Shown: positions 23,281 through 31,412 of the stretch, one piece after another | Layout: each line of letters begins with the position of its first letter | Numbering within the stretch: position 1 is the stretch's first letter | Assembly: GCA_031556035.1 (NCBI GenBank) | Contig: JAVBTT010000009.1 | Location: 1-64,000 of the forward strand | Direction of reading: 5' to 3' | DNA: 64,000 bases | Origin: JAVBTT01 sp031556035 | Lineage (GTDB): Bacteria; Bacillota; Clostridia; Oscillospirales; UBA929 | Program-made: the position numbers and the translations under genes | Notes under the pieces: model-generated | Databases searched by the model: none | Seen by the model: the letters and a program-made list of their open reading frames with translations, nothing else | What the model was told of the DNA's origin: nothing

Positions 23281-24960
23281 TTACGTCCTGCCGCGCTCCC
23301 CGTCCCTCTCCCTGATCTCGACCCTCCTGATCTTGCCCGAGATCGTCTTGGGCAGGCTCTCCGCGTACTCGACGACGCGGGGGTACTTATAGGGCGCGGT
23401 CACCCTCTTGACGTGGTTCTGGAGCTCCTTCGTCAGCTCAGGCGACGGCGAATAGCCTGTGGACAGCACTATAGTGGCCTTGACGGCCATGCCCCTGTCC
23501 GGATCCGGGACGCCGGTGACGGCGCACTCCAGCACGGCCGGGTGCTCCATCAGCGCGGACTCCACCTCAAACGGCCCTATGCGGTAGCCCGAGGATTTTA
23601 TAACGTCGTCGGTGCGCCCGACATACCACAGAAAGCCCATTTCGTCCCGCCAGGCCGTGTCCCCGGTGTGGTAGAGCCCGTCGTGCCAGACCTCCCGCGT
23701 GCGCTCCTCGTCCCTGTAATAGCCTGAGAACATCCCAAAGGGCTTGCCTCCGCCCTCCTCGTCTGTTCGTATGACGATCTCCCCCGTGACGCCGGGCCCG
23801 ACCTCGTTGCCGTCCATATCCGCGACCAGCATCCTGTGACCCGGCGCGGGGATGCCCATCGAGCCAAGGCGCGGCTGCATCCACGGGTAGCCCGTCCAGC
23901 AGCAAAGCGTCGTCTCGGACTGGCCGAAGCCCTCGAATATCTTGAGCCCCGTCTCACGGAGCCAGACCTTGTATACCTCGGGATTGAGCGCCTCGCCCGC
24001 CGTGGAGGCGTGCCGAAGCGCGCTCAGGTCGTATGCCCTGAGGTCCTCCTTTATCATATAGCGGTACATTGTCGGCGGCGCGCAGAATGTCGTCACCCTG
24101 TACTTCGCGATCTTCTCCAGGATGTCCTTCGCGTCGAACTTCACAAAATCGTAGGTGAACACGGCGCTGCCCGCCAGCCACTGGCTGTACATCTTGCCCC
24201 ACAAGCTTTTCAGCCAGCCGGTGTCCGAGATGGTCAAGTGGAGCCCGCCCTCCTCGCAGCGGTGCCAGAAGCAGCCCGTGAGTATGTGCCCCAGCGGGTA
24301 GGTGTAATCGTGCCAGACCATCTTGGGGTAGCCGGTCGTGCCGGACGAAAACGCCATCAGCATCATCTCGTCCTTTTTGTTCTGCACCCGCTCGAAGCTG
24401 CCGGAATGCGTTTCGGCAAGCGCGTCAAAATCCAGCCAGCCGTCCCGTTCGCCGCCGAAGACAGCCTTGATCTCCACGGTCGAGCACTCGGCCTCCGCCG
24501 CTTCAAAGGTGGCCGGCACATTGTAGTCCGGGGTGCACAGCAGCATCTTGATTCCGGCGGCGTTGCAGCGGTATACGAAGTCCTTGGGCGTGAGCTGCCA
24601 GGTGGCGGGAACCGCCACCGCCCCCATCCGGTGCAGCGCCATCAGCGCCGGCCAGTAACGCCAGTCGCGCCCCAGCACCAGCAGCACCAGGTCGCCCCTG
24701 GATACCCCGGCGCTTTTGAAAAAATTCGCGTACTGGCAGCTGAGGCGGCGGATGTCCTCAAAGCTCAGGCGTTTCTCGTCGCCGTCCCGGCTGACCCAGA
24801 GCAGGGCGAGCGCGTCCGGGGTGTCCGCAGCGAGCCTGTCCAGGCAGTCGCAGGCGAAGTTGAAATTATCCGGCGCGTTGATTTTGTAGTTTTTGTTCAG
24901 GTCCTCAAGTGTCGCGTAATCGTCCCGGCTTCTGCCGGTGTAAAGCTCATATAACGGCAT
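23281..24960 (-). CDS. AMP-forming acyl-CoA synthetase
   Basis: This 559-residue enzyme belongs to the acyl-adenylate-forming family, closest in layout to medium-chain acyl-CoA synthetases. It activates a carboxylic acid with ATP and transfers it to CoA. The phosphate loop SSGTTGYPK lies near residue 206, then FEGFGQSET, the hinge region YHTGDTAWRDEMGFLWYVGR, SSGYRIGPFEVESAL, and the catalytic Lys in LPKTISGKIRR near the C-terminus. The substrate cannot be named. It lies 47 bases downstream of an XRE-cupin regulator gene on the same strand, a pairing seen in Clostridia, so expression may respond to the acid or its CoA ester. Confidence 0.92.
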   Translation of the reverse strand: MPLYELYTGRSRDDYATLEDLNKNYKINAPDNFNFACDCLDRLAADTPDALALLWVSRDGDEKRLSFEDIRRLSCQYANFFKSAGVSRGDLVLLVLGRDWRYWPALMALHRMGAVAVPATWQLTPKDFVYRCNAAGIKMLLCTPDYNVPATFEAAEAECSTVEIKAVFGGERDGWLDFDALAETHSGSFERVQNKKDEMMLMAFSSGTTGYPKMVWHDYTYPLGHILTGCFWHRCEEGGLHLTISDTGWLKSLWGKMYSQWLAGSAVFTYDFVKFDAKDILEKIAKYRVTTFCAPPTMYRYMIKEDLRAYDLSALRHASTAGEALNPEVYKVWLRETGLKIFEGFGQSETTLCCWTGYPWMQPRLGSMGIPAPGHRMLVADMDGNEVGPGVTGEIVIRTDEEGGGKPFGMFSGYYRDEERTREVWHDGLYHTGDTAWRDEMGFLWYVGRTDDVIKSSGYRIGPFEVESALMEHPAVLECAVTGVPDPDRGMAVKATIVLSTGYSPSPELTKELQNHVKRVTAPYKYPRVVEYAESLPKTISGKIRRVEIRERDGERGRT

Positions 24961-25007
24961 GGTATTATCTCCTCTCTGCGGCGTCGCTCCGCGTGCCGGA
25001 CAAGTGC

Positions 25008-25562
25008 CTAATTCATCACAACCGCCAAAAAGGTCGCGGGCGCGTTGCCCAGCGCCTTCATCGCGTGGGGAACCGCGCTGTTGAAATACACGCTGTCCCC
25101 CTCGTTCAAAACATACGAAATTTCGCCGATGTAAAATGTCATGGAGCCGGAGAGCATCAGGTTGAACTCCTGCCCGTCGTGGGAGTGGAGCGCGGGCCTC
25201 TCCTCGGCCTTGGGCTCGACTGTTACCAGGAACGGCTCGGCCCTCTTGTCCCGGAAGGTAAACGCCAGGTGCTTGTAGCTGTAGGCCGCCCGGCGGTCTA
25301 TCGCCAGACCCTGGCCCTTGCGGACGACGCAGCAGGTGGAAAGCCTGGGGCTCTCGCCCGTTATCAGGTCGATCACGTCCACCCCGAGTATCTGCGCGGC
25401 GTTGTGAAGGAACGAAAAGGAGAAATCCCTGCCGCCCGCCTCATAGCTGGCCAGCTCCTGGGCCGATACCCCAAGCCTCTCGGCGAAAGCCTCCGGCGTA
25501 AAGTCCATAATAGAGCGGAGATCGGACAATCTGCGGCCAATATCCTTCAGTTGCTCGGTCAT
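25008..25562 (-). CDS. XRE-cupin transcriptional regulator
   Basis: This 184-residue protein has an N-terminal XRE helix-turn-helix (FTPEAFAERLGVSAQELASYEAGGRD) and a C-terminal cupin barrel (HSHDGQEFNLMLSGSMTFYIG, LNEGDSVYFNSAVPHAM). Such regulators sense a small molecule in the cupin pocket. It is the first gene of a two-gene operon with the acyl-CoA synthetase, so that gene is its likely target. A perfect inverted repeat with GCGC core lies about 50 bases upstream of the start and may be its operator. Confidence 0.9.
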   Translation of the reverse strand: MTEQLKDIGRRLSDLRSIMDFTPEAFAERLGVSAQELASYEAGGRDFSFSFLHNAAQILGVDVIDLITGESPRLSTCCVVRKGQGLAIDRRAAYSYKHLAFTFRDKRAEPFLVTVEPKAEERPALHSHDGQEFNLMLSGSMTFYIGEISYVLNEGDSVYFNSAVPHAMKALGNAPATFLAVVMN

Positions 25563-25610
25563 TAGCTGTACCCCCTTAATTTAGTATGCCAAAGCGTGAT
25601 ATATATAATA

Positions 25611-25631
25611 TAATGCGCTCAGCGCGCATTA
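25611..25631. promoter_or_regulatory. inverted repeat upstream of the XRE-cupin gene
   Basis: TAATGCGC and GCGCATTA are perfect 8-bp arms around TCAGC. The adjacent AT-rich TATATATAATATAAT tract contains possible -10 elements for the minus strand. An operator role for the XRE-cupin protein is inferred from position. Confidence 0.5.
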
Positions 25632-25685
25632 TCACTGATGGGGCGAATTCAATAAGGCTCTGGAAGATGAGAAAAACGCCCATCC

Positions 25686-26132
25686 TTTCCCCTCACTGGA
25701 GGGGTGCCGCCCGCAGGGCGGCGGGGTGGTTGTGCGCTCCGCGTCCCTCTCCGGCGCTCCGCGTCCCTCTCCCAAAGGGAGAGGCGAGTACACATTGGCT
25801 CTCCCCTTGGGAGAGCTGGCCCCGCAGGGTCTGAGAGGGTGGTCTCCCGAATCCCTCCACCGTCCCCCACGGCGGGCGAATAATATTCGCCCCTACAGGA
25901 GACGCCCCATTCCCCTCCTTGGAGGGGTGCCGCCCGAAGGCGGCGGGGTGGTCACGCGGGGGCTTCGCTCTTCGGATGATGTCAAGCTGCGCTCCCCGCT
26001 TGCGCTCCGGCTTTGCCTGCGTCCGCTTCGCGGACTGCGCCAAACGCCTGCGCGCAGTTCGCAAATAAGCTGCGTCGTGCGCTCCGTTGCTCCTTGCTTA
26101 TTTGCTCACACGCGGGGGCTTCGCTCTTCGGA
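25686..26132 (-). repeat. GC-rich hairpin repeat tract (minus orientation) with long repeat copy 1
   Basis: The tract holds, on the minus strand, two copies of module M1 (CCACCCC, inner hairpin, CACCCCTCC/GGAGGGG hairpin), a CTCTCCCTTTGGGAGAG hairpin, a GGGCGAA/TTCGCCC hairpin and one full copy of a 178-bp repeat (25955-26132) bounded by direct repeats of GAAGAGCGAAGCCCCCGCG. Both neighbouring genes are on the minus strand, so modules and genes are co-directional. The repeat supplies the stop and last residues of the EIIC-EAL gene. Confidence 0.85.
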
Positions 26133-28286
26133 TTTTTCCATCATTCTAACAAACTCCTCAAGCTCGGGGGCGGAAAGCGGCTTTGAGAAGTAAAAGCCCT
26201 GTATCAGGTGGCAGCCCACGCTCACCAGAGCCTCAAGCTGCTCCTTTGTCTCAACTCTCTCCGCTATCAGGTCTATCCCCATGCTCTCGCACACCGACAC
26301 CAGGGATCTGACTATACCCAGGCTCGCGCTGCCGGGGACGTTTACGTTGCTGGTGAGGGATTCGTCTATCTTGAGGGTGGAGGTGGGGAATATCTGCAGG
26401 TAGGTCATCGAGCTGTGCCCCATCCCGAAGTCGTCCAGAGCGAGTTGCAGCCCCACTCCGACAAGGCGGTCTATATTGTCCTTCACCGCCGGCGCCATGG
26501 ACAGCGCCACCGACTCCGTAACCTCAAGGCGCAGGAACTCCGCCGGAACCCCGTGCTTTTTCAGAAGCCTTTCCACATTGGCCGCAAAATCGGGGTGCTC
26601 AAGCTGCCGCAGCGAAATGTTGACGTACTGGAAAAGCGAGGTGAGCCCGCGCACTCTGAGATCGGCGAACTGCCGCAGGCTTGTGTCCAGCATCCATAGC
26701 CCCAGCCTGTCAATAATCCCCATGTCCTCGGCAAGAGCCACTGCGACCATAGGGGATACCGGGCCGTGCACCGGATGGCTCCACCTCAGCAGGGTCTCGT
26801 AGCCGAACACGGCGCCGTCCGACGCGTTCACGATCGGCTGATAGAGCAGGAACAGCTCCCCGCCCATTCCGATGTCCGAACGGGAGCTGAGGTCGTTGCC
26901 CAAAAGCCTCGCCACCGCGCCCACATCGCCCTTCAGCCCTATGACGCGCTTGCCGTGCTCGGGTGAGAAGTTGTTGGCGTGTTCCTCAAGCCTTTTTACG
27001 GACTCCCCGAATCTGCGGTGCTCAAGCCTGTCCGCCAGCCTGACAAACGGCGCGTATATGCATATGCCCATTATCAGGTTGAAGAGTTGAAGCGCTATGG
27101 CCGAAACCGAGCCGCCGGTCGAGATATAGCCGCTGGCGAACAGCACGGTGGTCCATTCCGTGTTCTGCGACGTATACGGCACAAGCCCCGACACCATCGC
27201 GAGGGTGGAGGTGATCGTGTTGGCTATAGGCGCCAGCAGGAACGGCACCACATACACGGGGTTGAGCACTATCGGCAGGCCGTACATGAGCGGCTCGTTT
27301 ATATTGAACAGTCCGAACGGCGAGGATATCTTGGCCAGCCTTCTGGTGCCGGCGCGCCGCCCGAAGATCAATATGGCGATTATCAGGCAAAGGGTGGCCC
27401 CGGAGCCGCCGACGTAGACAAAGGAGTCAAAAAACGTCTTGGTGAACAGATTCGGGGGAGAGCCCCCCGCCGCGACCGCCGCTATGTTTTCATCCATGGC
27501 GGTTACATAGAATTTCTGAGCCACATTGTCCAGCACATTGTTTCCGTGGATGCCGAAAAGCCACAAAAAATGCGTGGAAAAGCTGAAGAATATCGCGGTT
27601 AGGGTCGTGTTCCGCATGTACTCGAACGGGAGCTGCATAAGAGAGTTCAGCCCCGCGTTTATGTTGGCTATGCCGGCAAGCCCGAACAGGGTGCGGACAA
27701 CGGTGAATACGGCGAGCGTCGCGAGGGCGGGCCAAATGGCGGTGACCGCCGCCGGCACGGTGTCGCTGGCCTCCCCCGTATAGACGGAGGTCGACATGCG
27801 CCTTGAAAACGAATAAAGCCTCAGAAACATCTCGGTTGACAATATGGTGATCAGAATCGTCAGGAACAGCCCGTTTACGCCCGTTATTTCCGCCAGGCTT
27901 ATCTCGCCGTCCAGGAAATTGATGGTGATCATAACGCTGCAAAAGCTGACCGCCTGCGCGAGAAACGGGTGATCCCCGATTCCCTTATTGTCCCTGTACC
28001 AGGAGGCGAGCTGCGAGCTTATGGCGAGGCAGACGACAAGGGAGATGATGGAGAATGTGCCCGAGTATATCATGGAGCCGAAGCTTTTCCAGCCCCCGCC
28101 CCACAGCCTGTCCATAAAATCCTGGTACTGCTGGAGCGGGAAATTGTTTACCAGTATCGCGATTGAGCCGACTATCATTATGGGCATTACCAGCGTAAAC
28201 CCATGCCGTATAGAGTGAAGATAGCGGTTTTCCATTAGCCGGGCCACTGCGCCCAGCGCGCCGGTGTTGGCTGTTTCCGTATTCAT
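26106..28286 (-). CDS. PTS EIIC-EAL fusion protein
   Basis: This 726-residue protein joins a PTS EIIC domain of the lactose/cellobiose type (about residues 15-440, ten or so membrane helices, with FFSFSTHFLWLFGIHGNNV and the substrate loop LFNINEPLMYGLPIVLNP) to a cytoplasmic EAL domain (about 475-720). The EAL domain keeps YETLLRW in place of ExLLR, VNISLRQL, LEVTES, LALDDFGMGHSS, LKIDES, ERVETKEQ and QGFYFSKPL. Most metal- and c-di-GMP-binding residues are therefore present and phosphodiesterase activity is plausible. No IIA or IIB gene is nearby. The fusion suggests a sugar-sensing c-di-GMP hydrolase. The last residues (EERSPRV) come from a repeat element. Confidence 0.9.
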   Translation of the reverse strand: MNTETANTGALGAVARLMENRYLHSIRHGFTLVMPIMIVGSIAILVNNFPLQQYQDFMDRLWGGGWKSFGSMIYSGTFSIISLVVCLAISSQLASWYRDNKGIGDHPFLAQAVSFCSVMITINFLDGEISLAEITGVNGLFLTILITILSTEMFLRLYSFSRRMSTSVYTGEASDTVPAAVTAIWPALATLAVFTVVRTLFGLAGIANINAGLNSLMQLPFEYMRNTTLTAIFFSFSTHFLWLFGIHGNNVLDNVAQKFYVTAMDENIAAVAAGGSPPNLFTKTFFDSFVYVGGSGATLCLIIAILIFGRRAGTRRLAKISSPFGLFNINEPLMYGLPIVLNPVYVVPFLLAPIANTITSTLAMVSGLVPYTSQNTEWTTVLFASGYISTGGSVSAIALQLFNLIMGICIYAPFVRLADRLEHRRFGESVKRLEEHANNFSPEHGKRVIGLKGDVGAVARLLGNDLSSRSDIGMGGELFLLYQPIVNASDGAVFGYETLLRWSHPVHGPVSPMVAVALAEDMGIIDRLGLWMLDTSLRQFADLRVRGLTSLFQYVNISLRQLEHPDFAANVERLLKKHGVPAEFLRLEVTESVALSMAPAVKDNIDRLVGVGLQLALDDFGMGHSSMTYLQIFPTSTLKIDESLTSNVNVPGSASLGIVRSLVSVCESMGIDLIAERVETKEQLEALVSVGCHLIQGFYFSKPLSAPELEEFVRMMEKSEERSPRV

Positions 28287-28439
28287 GTCCGCTCTGCCAC
28301 CCCTTTTTCAGACGCTACTATATCACACCATCTTAGCTTAAACGCGTCGGATTTTCAAGAGTGAACAGATATTTTCCCGTATATTTTCTTTTGCCTTTTA
28401 ATGCGGAGGCATTGGCACTGGGCCCGCGAAAACTCGGTG

Positions 28440-28468
28440 TTGATTATTGTCCCCTGTTGGTATATACT
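28440..28468 (+). promoter_or_regulatory. SRP RNA promoter
   Basis: TTGATT (28440-28445) and TATACT (28463-28468) are separated by 17 bases, about 27 bases before the 5' end of the folded SRP RNA. Confidence 0.8.
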
Positions 28469-28494
28469 TTGATGTACGCAATTTTTCATTTACG

Positions 28495-28796
28495 ATTTGC
28501 CCCATGTCCGCGCCGTACTAGTCGGGGAACCAGCGGTGCCCTGTAACCTGCAACCCGCTACAGCAGGGATGAATTCCGGCCTTAGGGCCGTGGAAGTGCC
28601 GTCAGCCCCGGATAAGCAGCGATGAGGAGCCGGTCCCGCGCAACTCAGGCCCGTGAACCATGTCAGGCGGGGAACCGAGCAGCATTAAGCGGAATCCTGT
28701 GTGTGCCGCGGGGTCACCGTTTCCGAGCCGGCTGTCCGGAAGGCGGGCGTTTCCGCTTGTTCGAGGGACGGTGTACGGCGCGGACATGGGGCAAAT
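28495..28796 (+). ncRNA. ffs: signal recognition particle RNA, large bacterial type
   Basis: The 5' end (ATTTGCCCCATGTCCGCG...) and 3' end (...CGCGGACATGGGGCAAAT) pair over 24 bp without mismatch. Just inside lies the Alu domain with GTACTAGTCGGGGAACCAGC, GGTGCCCTGTAACC, GCAACCCGCTACAGCAGGG and ATGAATTCC, as in Bacillus scRNA. The S-domain helix 8 appears as GAACCATGTCAGGCGGGGAA followed by CCGAGCAGCATTAAGC, the Ffh-binding loops. At about 302 nt it is a normal large Gram-positive SRP RNA. It scaffolds Ffh for co-translational targeting. Confidence 0.95.
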
Positions 28797-28823
28797 CCAA
28801 TAGAAGAGCGATGCCGGGGCGTT

Positions 28824-29037
28824 CCCTGTAGGGGCGACCGTCCCCGGTCGCCCGGGCATCCATTCCCCCGCGGGGGGATGGGCGGGGATGGAATCCCGCC
28901 CCTACGGAGATAATCCCCCGCCCTGCGGACTCGCCTCTCCCTTTGGGAGAGGCGGCGCGAAGCGCCGGAGAGGGAGCCGATACCCAACCCCGTATCAATT
29001 GTAATAAAGCGACGGGCGAACACTGTTCGCCCCTACT
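28824..29037 (+). repeat. GC-rich hairpin repeat tract
   Basis: The tract contains GTAGGGGCGA/TCGCCC-type hairpins, a CCCCCGCGGGGGG hairpin, the CTCTCCCTTTGGGAGAG hairpin with GGCGCGAAGCGCC, and a GGGCGAACACTGTTCGCCC hairpin. It fills the gap between the SRP RNA and the next gene and lies in the same direction as that gene. Confidence 0.8.
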
Positions 29038-29056
29038 TCTTCATGGAGGCGGTTTT

Positions 29057-29596
29057 TTGAAAATAAAACCCCTTTGGTGGATGCTCCCGTTTTTGGCGCT
29101 CGTGTTTTTCGACTTCTATATAGGCAGGTGGGACATACTCCCGGACGCGCTGGGCTATTTTGGGCTGTTCGTATGCTTTACCGCCCTGCTGGAGCGCGAC
29201 AGGAGCTTCGTAAAGCCGCAAAACTTCGCGCTGCTGCTGTTTCTGCTGGAGCTGTCGTTCCTTTTCGGGCTGGTTTCAAATCCCGGGCTGGTTCAGGTGC
29301 TCAGGCTGATAGGCTCATTCGGGGATCTGCTCATGGTGGCGTACGCGGCCAAGGCGCTCTCCGCCCTGTCCGGCAAGCTCGATCGCCCGGAGCTGGCCGG
29401 GGCCTCCGAATCCGCGATGTACTTTTTTCTGCCCACCGTGCCGCTCGGGGCGCTTGCGATGTTTATACCCGATCTCGCGGGCCTGATGGGCTATGTGTGC
29501 GTCATACTTTACCTCGTGTCTCTGTACCGCTTCTATTCCGTGTACAAAAACATGCTGACCCGCGCAGATATCCCGCTCGATCTCGAGGAGCCGTGA
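29057..29596 (+). CDS. small polytopic membrane protein, unknown function
   Basis: This is a hydrophobic protein of about 180 residues with five or six likely helices: WWMLPFLALVFFDFYIG, ALGYFGLFVCFTALL, FALLLFLLELSFLFGLV, LIGSFGDLLMVAYAAKAL, FFLPTVPLGALAMFIP and LMGYVCVILYLVSLYRFY. A TTG at 29057 is chosen because GGAGGC lies just before it; an ATG at 29081 is the alternative. The upstream frame is repeat sequence. It is followed by the NYN gene on the same strand. I do not recognise the family. Confidence 0.7.
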   Translation: MKIKPLWWMLPFLALVFFDFYIGRWDILPDALGYFGLFVCFTALLERDRSFVKPQNFALLLFLLELSFLFGLVSNPGLVQVLRLIGSFGDLLMVAYAAKALSALSGKLDRPELAGASESAMYFFLPTVPLGALAMFIPDLAGLMGYVCVILYLVSLYRFYSVYKNMLTRADIPLDLEEP

Positions 29597-29651
29597 CCGG
29601 GCGACGGCATACCGCCCGCAAAACCCTGATAAATGGCAAAGGAGTCCTGTG

Positions 29652-30446
29652 ATGGATGAGCTTAGGCTGGCCGTGCTGATCGACGCCGACAACGCGCCGA
29701 GGAAGAGCATAAAAGGAATAATGGAAGAGATCGCCGTGCACGGCACCCCCACCTACAAACGCATTTACGGCGACTGGACAAAGCCCAATATGGACAGCTG
29801 GAAGAATTCGCTGCTGGACAACGCGATCACCCCTATCCAGCAGTACGGCTATACGACCGGCAAAAACTCCACCGACAGCGCGATGATCATCGACGCGATG
29901 GACATACTCTATTCCGGCAAGGTGGACGGCTTCTGCCTCGTCTCCTCGGATTCGGATTTTACAAGGCTGGCGGTGCGTCTGCGCGAGGCAGGCATGAAGG
30001 TTATCGGCATGGGCGAGAAAAAGACGCCCAATCCGTTTATAGTCGCCTGCGACAGATTTATTTACATTGAAATAATCAACGAGCGCTACAGGCCCGCCCC
30101 CCAAAAGTCCAGAAGCAGAAAGGCGGACGCGGCCAAGGAGAGCGCGGTTGTCAAGGAGACGGCGCCGCAGCCCGACTTGCCCGAACCGCAGGAGAAGCGG
30201 GTTCCGCAGAGCATTCTTGACCTCATCTCGGTGGCGATTGACGACGTATGCGACGACGACGGCTGGGCTTATCTCGGCGAGGTCGGGGGCCTGCTTCAGA
30301 AAAAGCAGCCGGACTTTGACTCGCGCAGCTTCGGCTTTAAAAAGCTCACCCTTTTAATTGAGAATTGCGACTGCTTCGAGATGGACTCGAGGGACAACCT
30401 CCAGAAGGGCAACGGCAAGCTCATATACGTCAGAAACAGGAAATAA
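29652..30446 (+). CDS. NYN domain ribonuclease-like protein with C-terminal LOTUS-like domain
   Basis: This 264-residue protein has an N-terminal NYN/PIN-like domain (about 1-150): LAVLIDADNAP, ENA-like DNAITPIQQ, KNSTDSAMIIDAMDILYSG and GFCLVSSDSDFTRLAVRLRE hold the conserved acidic residues of this nuclease fold (D in IDADN, STDSAMIIDAMD, SSDSDF). A disordered linker leads to a small C-terminal domain (about 195-264; VDDVCDDDGWAYLGEVGGLL, FDSRSFGFKKLTLLIEN) that looks like OST-HTH/LOTUS. NYN proteins of this type probably cut RNA. The ATG at 29652 follows GGAG by 8 bases. Confidence 0.85.
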   Translation: MDELRLAVLIDADNAPRKSIKGIMEEIAVHGTPTYKRIYGDWTKPNMDSWKNSLLDNAITPIQQYGYTTGKNSTDSAMIIDAMDILYSGKVDGFCLVSSDSDFTRLAVRLREAGMKVIGMGEKKTPNPFIVACDRFIYIEIINERYRPAPQKSRSRKADAAKESAVVKETAPQPDLPEPQEKRVPQSILDLISVAIDDVCDDDGWAYLGEVGGLLQKKQPDFDSRSFGFKKLTLLIENCDCFEMDSRDNLQKGNGKLIYVRNRK

Positions 30447-30525
30447 TACCAGGCTGCTGACAAACCCTTCCCGACCCGAAGCCCTCGCCCCACACGCCTC
30501 AAGCCTTGATCCCGGAGGAGCGTAT

Positions 30526-31386
30526 ATGTCAAAAAACCGCGCGGGGCGGCGGCCCTGGGGCTGCTTTATCCCGCTGATCCTGCTGGCCGCGCTCGTGATA
30601 ACGGTGGCGCTGAGCTTCTACCTGTCCAATTACACCCTGGCGCGGCAGAACATCACCGTCAGTCTCAGCCGACTGCCCGAGAGCTTTGACGGCATGAAAA
30701 TCGCCCACCTGTCCGACGTGCACGGGAAGATGTGGGGCAAGGATAACCGCGACCTTCTGAAGCTGCTAAAAAAAGCTTCTCCTGACATTATCGCGCTTAC
30801 CGGCGATTTTGTGGACACCCCGGACGACTTCGACTGGGCGGAGGAGCTGGCGGGCAGGCTGACCGAAATTGCCCCGGTTTATTTTGTCTCGGGAAACCAT
30901 GAGTTCCACAAGTGGAGATTTCAGGAGCTCACGGAGCGCCTTGAGGCTGTCGGCGTGACGGTTCTGGAGAACGACTATGTAATGCTCAGGCGCGGCGAAC
31001 AGCGCATATGCCTGGCGGGGCGCGGCGATCCGCACGGATATTCCTACCCAAACCATCTCCGGGACATGGTCGCCGACATCCGCGCGCTGAACGGCGACCC
31101 GTTTATATTGCTGCTCTCCCACAGGTATGAGCTGTTTAACGAGTACAGGGAGCTGGGCATAGACCTGGCGCTGTCCGGCCACGCCCACGGCGGCATGGTA
31201 AGGCTGCCGTTCACGGACGGGCTTATAAGCCCCTACCGTGAGCTCTGGCCCAAGCGCACGAGCGGCCTTTACGCCGAGGGGGGCACCGCCATGGTGGTCT
31301 CGCGGGGGATGGACGGGGACGGTACCGGCCCCAGGCTGTTCAACCGGCCGCATGTGATAATAGAGACGCTCAGAACGGCGAAATAG
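30526..31386 (+). CDS. membrane-anchored metallophosphoesterase
   Basis: This 286-residue protein has one N-terminal transmembrane helix (FIPLILLAALVITVALSFYL) and a calcineurin-like phosphoesterase domain. Its metal ligands appear in order: LSDVHGK, LTGDFVDT, GNHEFH, LLLSHRYE and SGHAHGG. The layout is that of YkuE/YaeI-type enzymes, which act on phospholipid head groups in some species. The substrate here is unknown. The ATG at 30526 has GGAGGAG upstream. It is followed closely by the dehydrogenase gene. Confidence 0.9.
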   Translation: MSKNRAGRRPWGCFIPLILLAALVITVALSFYLSNYTLARQNITVSLSRLPESFDGMKIAHLSDVHGKMWGKDNRDLLKLLKKASPDIIALTGDFVDTPDDFDWAEELAGRLTEIAPVYFVSGNHEFHKWRFQELTERLEAVGVTVLENDYVMLRRGEQRICLAGRGDPHGYSYPNHLRDMVADIRALNGDPFILLLSHRYELFNEYRELGIDLALSGHAHGGMVRLPFTDGLISPYRELWPKRTSGLYAEGGTAMVVSRGMDGDGTGPRLFNRPHVIIETLRTAK

Positions 31387-31412
31387 CCCGCCGCTGGCAA
31401 GGAGTGCAGGCT

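Noticed and set aside
23836..24954. Plus-strand 372-codon frame opposite the acyl-CoA synthetase
   Set aside because: Antisense shadow; the minus-strand protein has complete adenylate-forming motifs.
28622..28831. Coding frames within 28.5-28.8 kb
   Set aside because: The region is the SRP RNA gene; its paired ends and Alu and S domains explain the sequence fully.
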